Shown here piece after piece: positions 34,479-38,971 of a DNA stretch of 38,971 nucleotides. The translations under genes were made by a program, and so were the position numbers. The DNA is from Sphingomonas asaccharolytica NBRC 15499. Its GTDB lineage: Bacteria > Pseudomonadota > Alphaproteobacteria > Sphingomonadales > Sphingomonadaceae. The DNA lies in assembly GCF_001598355.1 (NCBI RefSeq), contig NZ_BCYU01000042.1:1-38971 (forward strand), given 5' to 3'. Within the stretch, counting starts at the first letter, position 1; each line of letters opens with the position of its first letter. The notes beneath the pieces were generated by a model. The model was not told where the DNA came from. It saw nothing but the letters and a program-made list of their open reading frames with translations, and did not search any database.

Positions 34479-35744
34479 ATGAGCGAGGGATCGCCGGTGC
34501 CGAAGACGCGCATGTTGCCGTTTGGACTGATCGTCGCATTGTTCTTCCTGTGGGGAATCGCGAACAATCTCAACGATATCCTGATCGCACACTTCAAGAA
34601 GCTGTTCGTTCTCGGCGACCTCCAGGCCGGGCTCGTCCAATCGGCTTTCTATCTCGGTTATTTCTGCCTCGCCATTCCGGCCGCCCTGTTCATGCGGGCT
34701 TACGGCTATCGCGCCGCGGTGCTGCTCGGTCTCTGCTTCTACGGCGCCGGCGCGTTGCTGTTTTGGCCGGCAGCGAGCCAGCAAAGCTATCCGTTCTTTC
34801 TCGCCGCTTTGTTCGTCATCGCCAGCGGGCTGTCGTTTCTCGAGACGTCGGCCAACCCGCTCATCGCGCGGCTTGGACCGCCGGAGAGCGCGTCGCGGCG
34901 GCTCAATCTCGCCCAGGCGTTCAACCCGCTCGGCTCGATCACCGGGATCGTTATCGGCAGCCAGTTCATCCTGTCGGGCGTGGCGCACAGCCCCGCCGAG
35001 ATCGCGGCGATGTCTCCCGGCGTATTGGCGCAATGGCGCGCGAGCGAAGCCACCGCGGTGCAGCTACCCTATCTGCTGATCGGCCTCGGCGTGCTGGCAT
35101 GGGCGGTGCTGATCCGATTGACCGCTTTTCCCGCGATCGCGACCCAGCGCGATGTCGAGGAAGATGTCGGCGCCCTCGATGATTTTCGCGCGCTGCTCCG
35201 CGATCGCCGGATCCTGCTCGGCGTCCCGGCGCAATTCTTCTATGTCGGCGCGCAGGTCGGCGTGTGGAGCTTTCTCATCCGCTATGCCGAGGTCGCCGTG
35301 CCGGGCACGCCCGAGCGCGTCGCGGCGGGTTATCTCACCATCTCGCTCGTCACCTTCATGGCGGGGCGGTTCGTCGGCTCGGCACTGATGGGCGTGGTGC
35401 GCGCACCGTTGCTGCTCGCCATTTTCGCGGTCGCCGGCGCCTTGCTGTGCCTCATCGCGACGATCGCGGGAGGCATGGTCGGCATCGTCGCGCTGATCGC
35501 CTCGAGCTTCTTCATGTCGATTATGTACCCGACCATCTTCGCCGAGACGGTTGACGGCCTCGGCGCACGGACGAAGTCGGCCGCCGCTTTGCTGGTGATG
35601 GCAATCATCGGGGGAGCCGTGTTTCCGGCGGTAATGGGTTTGGTGTCCGACCGCACCGGGTCGATGGTCAATGCGATGGCCGTGCCCGCTTGCTGCTTCC
35701 TCGTCGTGCTCGCCTTCGCGTTGACGGTGCGGAAGCCGGCGTGA
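34479..35744 (+). CDS. fucP: L-fucose:H+ symporter FucP (MFS)
   Basis: 421-residue inner-membrane transporter with twelve hydrophobic segments. FucP-family landmarks are LFFLWGIANNLNDIL with the proton-relay Asp in helix 1, FLETSANPLIARLG with the key Glu in helix 4, and LNLAQAFNPLGSITG. An AGGAGGGG site lies just before the ATG. It probably imports L-fucose released outside the cytoplasm. The wider FHS family also includes glucose/galactose carriers (GluP), but the fucose enzymes on both sides favour fucose. The stop overlaps the GTG start of the lactonase gene. Confidence 0.88.
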   Translation: MSEGSPVPKTRMLPFGLIVALFFLWGIANNLNDILIAHFKKLFVLGDLQAGLVQSAFYLGYFCLAIPAALFMRAYGYRAAVLLGLCFYGAGALLFWPAASQQSYPFFLAALFVIASGLSFLETSANPLIARLGPPESASRRLNLAQAFNPLGSITGIVIGSQFILSGVAHSPAEIAAMSPGVLAQWRASEATAVQLPYLLIGLGVLAWAVLIRLTAFPAIATQRDVEEDVGALDDFRALLRDRRILLGVPAQFFYVGAQVGVWSFLIRYAEVAVPGTPERVAAGYLTISLVTFMAGRFVGSALMGVVRAPLLLAIFAVAGALLCLIATIAGGMVGIVALIASSFFMSIMYPTIFAETVDGLGARTKSAAALLVMAIIGGAVFPAVMGLVSDRTGSMVNAMAVPACCFLVVLAFALTVRKPA

Positions 35745-36535
35745 TCGACGCCCATGTCCATCTCTGGCGGATCGGCGAGCATGGCTGCACTTGGCCGCCT
35801 CCCGATCTCGAGGCGATCCATCGCAATGTCGAGCTGCCCGAACTGCGCGCGCTGGCGGCAGCCAACGGGATTGACGGCGTGGTGCTGGTCCAGAGTCAGG
35901 ACAATGCCGCCGATACCGACTGGCTGCTGTCGCTTGCCGATGATCAGCTGGTGTTGGGAATAGTCGGCTGGAGCGATCTGCGCGGCACGTTGCCGTCGCA
36001 CCCGATGGTCAAGGGCCTGCGCCCGATGGTGCAGGATCGCGATGCCGACTGGTATGACGATCCCGCGATCGATGCCGGCCTCGCTGCGATGGCCGACCGC
36101 GGGCTGGTGCTCGACGCGCTGATCCGCCCGCGACACCTGGCCGCATTGCATCGCCTCGCCGCGCGGCATCCGGCGCTGTCGATCGTCATCGACCATGCCG
36201 CCAAACCCGATTCCGGCGATCTTGTCGGCTGGGAAGCCGAGATGCGCGCAATTGCCGATCGGCCCAATATCGCGTGCAAGCTGTCGGGGCTGGTCACCGA
36301 GCCCGGGCTGACACCGCGCATCGGCGAGGTCGCGGCGATACTGCTCGACGCATTCGGCACCGACCGCTTGATCTGGGGGAGCGATTGGCCCGTCCTCACC
36401 CTGGCGGGGGAATATGCATCCTGGCTCGCGCGGGCGCGGACCCTGATCGCCCCGAGCGCGCGGGACGCGGTGTTCTACGGCAACGCACGACGCCTCTACG
36501 CGCTTTCCGGCGGGGCCGAAAAAGCGCCGGCATAG
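35741..36535 (+). CDS. Amidohydrolase-2 family lactonase, probable L-fuconolactonase
   Basis: 264-residue metal-dependent hydrolase expected to open L-fuconolactone to L-fuconate. The start is a GTG at 35741 overlapping the fucP stop (GTGA), giving the N-terminus VIDAHVHLW with metal ligands His5 and His7. Further family motifs are VIDHAAKPD and LIWGSDWPVL with the catalytic-type Asp. The in-frame upstream reading lies in fucP and is rejected. Together with the dehydrogenase and FucD it completes L-fucose to 2-keto-3-deoxy-L-fuconate. L-rhamnono-lactonase is the nearest alternative. Confidence 0.85.
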   Translation: MIDAHVHLWRIGEHGCTWPPPDLEAIHRNVELPELRALAAANGIDGVVLVQSQDNAADTDWLLSLADDQLVLGIVGWSDLRGTLPSHPMVKGLRPMVQDRDADWYDDPAIDAGLAAMADRGLVLDALIRPRHLAALHRLAARHPALSIVIDHAAKPDSGDLVGWEAEMRAIADRPNIACKLSGLVTEPGLTPRIGEVAAILLDAFGTDRLIWGSDWPVLTLAGEYASWLARARTLIAPSARDAVFYGNARRLYALSGGAEKAPA

Positions 36536-36932
36536 GATGGCAATCGGCGTCGCTTTCGAGCGCATGGCGCGACCGCGCGAGGGTATTGCCCTCGTCACAA
36601 GGCGCGATCGCCAAGCGCCGCGTCAGGATCGGGTGGGGCATCGACGCCTAAATTTGAAGGCCGAGATCGCTGCGCGATTGATTGGCCAGCTCGTAACCAT
36701 AATATTGAGATAGGCCGGTTTTACGCGTCGGTGAACCGTCCGTTTCGGGCCGGATTTGATTTGCCGACTCGGCGAACCTTGCCGTAACGTGCCAGGGTAG
36801 GTCGCACGCACGACTGTCATGGCGAAAACGCCGATCGTCACGAACATTGGAAGGGTCCGACGCCGCAGGTTTACCTGACGGTGACGGCAGCTTTCGCTGG
36901 AACGGCCGCGTTCGGGAGCGCGCGGCCGAACA
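36536..36932. other. 397-bp gap between the fucose module and the sigma-54 activator
   Basis: No convincing gene is seen. A 19-codon ORF from ATG 36819 lacks support. The gap holds one promoter-like element (36678-36705) and a short stem near 36580-36595 (GAGGG/CCCTC). It marks a functional boundary between the sugar genes and the module downstream. Confidence 0.5.
36678..36705 (+). promoter_or_regulatory. Putative sigma-70-type promoter for the sigma-54 activator gene
   Basis: TTGATT (36678-36683) and TAATAT (36700-36705) are spaced by 16 bp, the best housekeeping-type promoter match in this gap. The transcript would have a leader of about 220 bp. Confidence 0.4.
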
Positions 36933-37907
36933 ATGGGGCGCGTCTTGAATCAGGGGGGAGACATTGCGGCGCGGGATGGCCTGTTCGGCGCGAGCGCGGC
37001 GATCTCCCAGTTGCGCGGCTATCTCGCCAAGGTTGCGCTGAGCGATGCCACCGTATTGGTGACTGGCGAGACCGGGACCGGCAAGGAGCGCGTGGCCAAT
37101 GCGGTGCATCGGCTGGGCCCGCGCGCGGCGCGGCCATTCGTCGCGGTCAATTGCGCGGCGATCCCCGAAAGCTTGTTCGAATCCGAGATGTTCGGCCACG
37201 AGCGCGGCGCGTTCACCGGTGCACAGTCCAGCTTTCCCGGCCGCTTCGTAGAGGCCGACGGCGGCACGCTGTTCCTCGACGAGATAGGGGAGATGACGCC
37301 GCCTGCGCAGGCGAAATTGCTCCGGGTGCTCGAGGATCGCACTGTCACACCGGTCGGCTCGCTGCGCCGCCATCCCGTCGACGTGCGCATCGTCGCGGCC
37401 AGCAACGAACGGCTCGAGGATCTGGTCATCGAACGCCGTTTTCGCGCCGATCTCTATTACCGGCTCAACGTCGCTCGCATCGAGATGCCGCCGTTGCGCG
37501 CCCGGCCAGAGGATATCGGCCCGATCGTCGACCAATTCATCGCCGAGCAGAATCGCCGCCGGTCGCTTCAAGTCGGCCGGCCCGATACCGCCTTGCTCGA
37601 CCGCATGCGGCGTTACGATTGGCCGGGCAATGTCCGCGAACTGCGCAACATGGTCGAGGCACTGTTCATCGACCCGCCGGATGGCCGAGTGGTCGGGATG
37701 GCCGATCTCCCACCCGCCTTTCGCCGTCTGTTCGAGCAGGATCGCTCGGCAGGCGAGCCTGAGCGCGAGCGGTTGGTAAGCGTGCTGCGCCAGACCAACT
37801 GGAACAAGGTCGAGGCGGCGCGGCAGTTGAACTGGTCACGCATGACGCTTTATCGCAAGCTCGCTAAATACGATCTCGATCCCGATCCGGACGATGTCAC
37901 TCAGTGA
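36933..37907 (+). CDS. Sigma-54-dependent activator without sensor domain (PspF-like layout)
   Basis: 324-residue bacterial enhancer-binding protein that uses ATP hydrolysis to open sigma-54 promoters. The AAA+ domain begins almost at the N-terminus: Walker A GETGTGKE near residue 45, the sigma-54 contact loop GAFTGA at residue 92, Walker [12 protein letters not shown], and sensor [12 protein letters not shown]. The C-terminus has a Fis-type HTH ([18 protein letters not shown]). There is no receiver, GAF or PAS domain, so activity must be set by a partner protein or by expression level. ATG 36933 is the first start in frame but has a weak ribosome site. A palindrome overlaps its stop and a sigma-54 promoter lies 100 bp on, so the downstream operon is the likely target. 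Confidence 0.92.
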   Translation: MGRVLNQGGDIAARDGLFGASAAISQLRGYLAKVALSDATVLVTGETGTGKERVANAVHRLGPRAARPFVAVNCAAIPESLFESEMFGHERGAFTGAQSSFPGRFVEADGGTLFLDEIGEMTPPAQAKLLRVLEDRTVTPVGSLRRHPVDVRIVAASNERLEDLVIERRFRADLYYRLNVARIEMPPLRARPEDIGPIVDQFIAEQNRRRSLQVGRPDTALLDRMRRYDWPGNVRELRNMVEALFIDPPDGRVVGMADLPPAFRRLFEQDRSAGEPERERLVSVLRQTNWNKVEAARQLNWSRMTLYRKLAKYDLDPDPDDVTQ

Positions 37908-37909
37908 CA
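37895..37909. promoter_or_regulatory. Candidate enhancer (upstream activator) site
   Basis: TGTCACTCAGTGACA is a perfect 15-bp inverted repeat around one central C, overlapping the activator stop codon. It lies about 100 bp upstream of the sigma-54 promoter, a usual distance for an activator site. A looser TGT...ACA element follows at 37917-37930. Confidence 0.55.
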
Positions 37910-38007
37910 CTCGCGATGTAACATGGGACAGCCCAGGGCATTTGCGATATCGCAGCGGTCTTAGAAAAACCTTTGCAGACTAATTAGATAGGAGCCTTCC
38001 GGCGAAT

Positions 38008-38023
38008 TGGCCCGGCGCTTGCT
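38008..38023 (+). promoter_or_regulatory. Sigma-54 (-24/-12) promoter
   Basis: TGGCCCGGCGCTTGCT matches the TGGCACG-N4-TTGCW consensus at all but one defined base. The invariant GG (38009-38010) and GC (38021-38022) are separated by ten bases. Transcription would start near 38034, leaving about 20 bp of leader with a GAGAGGA ribosome site before the GTG at 38055. Confidence 0.75.
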
Positions 38024-38054
38024 CAGGGATGCTCGTCGCAGCGCGAGAGGATCC

Positions 38055-38450
38055 GTGAGCCCATCCGATCTTGACCATGATCGTCATCCGACAGGCGCCG
38101 TGCCGCGGCCCGAGCGGCCGCTGCTGGCCTGCTATGCGAATTATTTCGAAGTCGGGCACAATGCGTTCGAATTCCTGCTCGATGCCGGCCAGGTCGAGCC
38201 GCAATCGGGCGACGTCCAGCTGATGAGCCGGATCGCCGTCAGCCCGGTTCACGCCAAATTGCTCGCGACCTTGCTCAACCAATCGATCGCGCAGTTCGAA
38301 CACGCGCATCACGACATTCCCGACATCGCCGAGCTCGACGGCGACCTGTCGATCATCAACCCGCAGGAATTCGAACGGCGCGCGATCGACGCCCGCCGCA
38401 AGCGCACCGCCCCTGGCGGAGCCGCGCACTCCCATCGTGACGAGAGGTAG
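38055..38450 (+). CDS. DUF3467 family protein
   Basis: 131-residue soluble protein, no signal peptide or membrane segment. The core ACYANYFEVGHNAFEFLLDAGQ and RIAVSPVHAKLLATLLNQSIAQFE fits DUF3467, a small family of unknown function. Start GTG 38055 has GAGAGGA four bases upstream and fits the predicted sigma-54 transcript; an in-frame start at 38007 would lie on the promoter itself. The N-terminal ~25 and C-terminal ~25 residues are charged and probably disordered. It ends 4 bp before the next ATG, so the two form an operon. No activity can be proposed. Confidence 0.78.
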   Translation: MSPSDLDHDRHPTGAVPRPERPLLACYANYFEVGHNAFEFLLDAGQVEPQSGDVQLMSRIAVSPVHAKLLATLLNQSIAQFEHAHHDIPDIAELDGDLSIINPQEFERRAIDARRKRTAPGGAAHSHRDER

Positions 38451-38454
38451 AATC

Positions 38455-38971
38455 ATGGCAGCGCAACTTCGCCCCAATCGCCTGGACGTGACCGACCGGT
38501 TCCCGATGCTCGGCTTCACCATCCGGACCGACAGCCCGCCACGCGTCGCCGAGGTGGTGCTGGCGACCGACCCGGCGCTGTTCGCGAAGAAGGACGGGCG
38601 GTCCCCGTCCAATTTCTACTCCAGCCGCGAGCACGGCCTGTTGTCGGTGCCACGCGGCGAAGCCGTCTACGTGGTACCGCCCGAGGTGCTGGCGCGGTTC
38701 ATCGCCGCCGACAAATTGTGGTTCGGTCTCGCCACCGCGACTCCACCGACCGCGTCCGACTGGATGGTCGACGTGATGCCGACCGCGTCGAGCCCCTATA
38801 TTTCGCTGGGCGGCCTAAGCGACCGCGCCTTGCGTCGGGTGCGGATGTTCCCGACCCGAGTCAGCGGCGCGTATGTAAGGGGACCCGCTGCAATCGCCGA
38901 ATGGGCGGGCGACCGCGCCCAACCGGGAACGACTCCCGCCGCCGCTCCCGCGCCAGCTGCCGGACAGCCGG
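38455..38971 (+). CDS. Unrecognised protein, 3'-truncated by the window
   Basis: The frame is open from ATG 38455 (GAGAGG site upstream) to the window edge, 172 full codons. I do not recognise the family. There is no signal peptide. The visible part has a beta-rich look (RFPMLGFTIRTDSPP, EVVLATDPALF, EAVYVVPPEVLARF, KLWFGLATATPP, SPYISLGGLSDRALRRVRMF), then an Ala/Pro-rich linker starting near residue 150. That suggests an N-terminal sandwich-like domain joined to a further domain outside the window. It shares the sigma-54-controlled transcript with the DUF3467 gene. Confidence 0.7.
   Translation, partial: MAAQLRPNRLDVTDRFPMLGFTIRTDSPPRVAEVVLATDPALFAKKDGRSPSNFYSSREHGLLSVPRGEAVYVVPPEVLARFIAADKLWFGLATATPPTASDWMVDVMPTASSPYISLGGLSDRALRRVRMFPTRVSGAYVRGPAAIAEWAGDRAQPGTTPAAAPAPAAGQP

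Noticed and set aside
36648..37571. 307-codon minus-strand frame over the sigma-54 activator
   Set aside because: The plus strand encodes an unmistakable AAA+ domain; the minus frame has no motif.

Overview
The window looks like chromosomal DNA of a sphingomonad (Alphaproteobacteria, Sphingomonas or a close relative). It is GC-rich and densely packed, and many genes join through 4-bp ATGA or GTGA overlaps. Its xylose genes closely resemble the Caulobacter xyl genes, and it has a large TonB-dependent receptor next to flavin-dependent halogenase-like genes. No rRNA, tRNA, CRISPR array, insertion sequence or phage gene was seen.

Layout. (1) 1-4420: the 3' part of a trimeric autotransporter adhesin with a 456-bp tandem duplication, then a BamE/SmpA-like and a Skp/OmpH-like periplasmic protein, probably its assembly helpers. 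(2) 4470-8743: a xylose operon xylX-xylB-xylC-xylE, ended by a perfect bidirectional terminator. (3) 8816-17776, minus strand: four secreted proteins in one operon. In transcription order these are an unrecognised 654-aa protein, a GH3 beta-glucosidase, a GH35/DUF5597 beta-galactosidase and a GH31 alpha-xylosidase with a PA14 insert. (4) 17923-21067: a LacI-type regulator and a convergent sialate-O-acetylesterase-like (CE20-like) esterase preceded by a small, apparently frameshifted ORF. (5) 21343-30704: TonB-dependent receptor, two halogenase-like flavoproteins, an aldose 1-epimerase and a secreted GH74 endo-xyloglucanase. (6) 30705-36535: an L-fucose module (fuconate dehydratase, mutarotase, aldo/keto-reductase dehydrogenase, IclR regulator, FucP transporter, lactonase). 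(7) 36536-38971: a sensor-less sigma-54 activator, a sigma-54 promoter with a possible upstream activator site, a DUF3467 gene and the start of an unrecognised gene that runs off the window.

Taken together, regions 2-6 read as a xyloglucan utilisation locus. GH74 would cut the backbone outside the cell and the receptor would import oligosaccharides. The esterase would deacetylate them, GH35 remove galactose, GH31 remove xylose and GH3 cut the gluco-oligosaccharide. XylE and FucP would then take xylose and fucose into dedicated oxidative pathways. LacI-like palindromes with a GGTAGC half-site lie upstream of xylX, between lacI and the hydrolase operon, and between the esterase and the receptor, which suggests one regulon. 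An alpha-L-fucosidase, the xylonate dehydratase, the ketoglutarate-semialdehyde dehydrogenase and the last fucose steps are not in the window. The 654-aa secreted protein and the sigma-54/DUF3467 module are the least explained parts.
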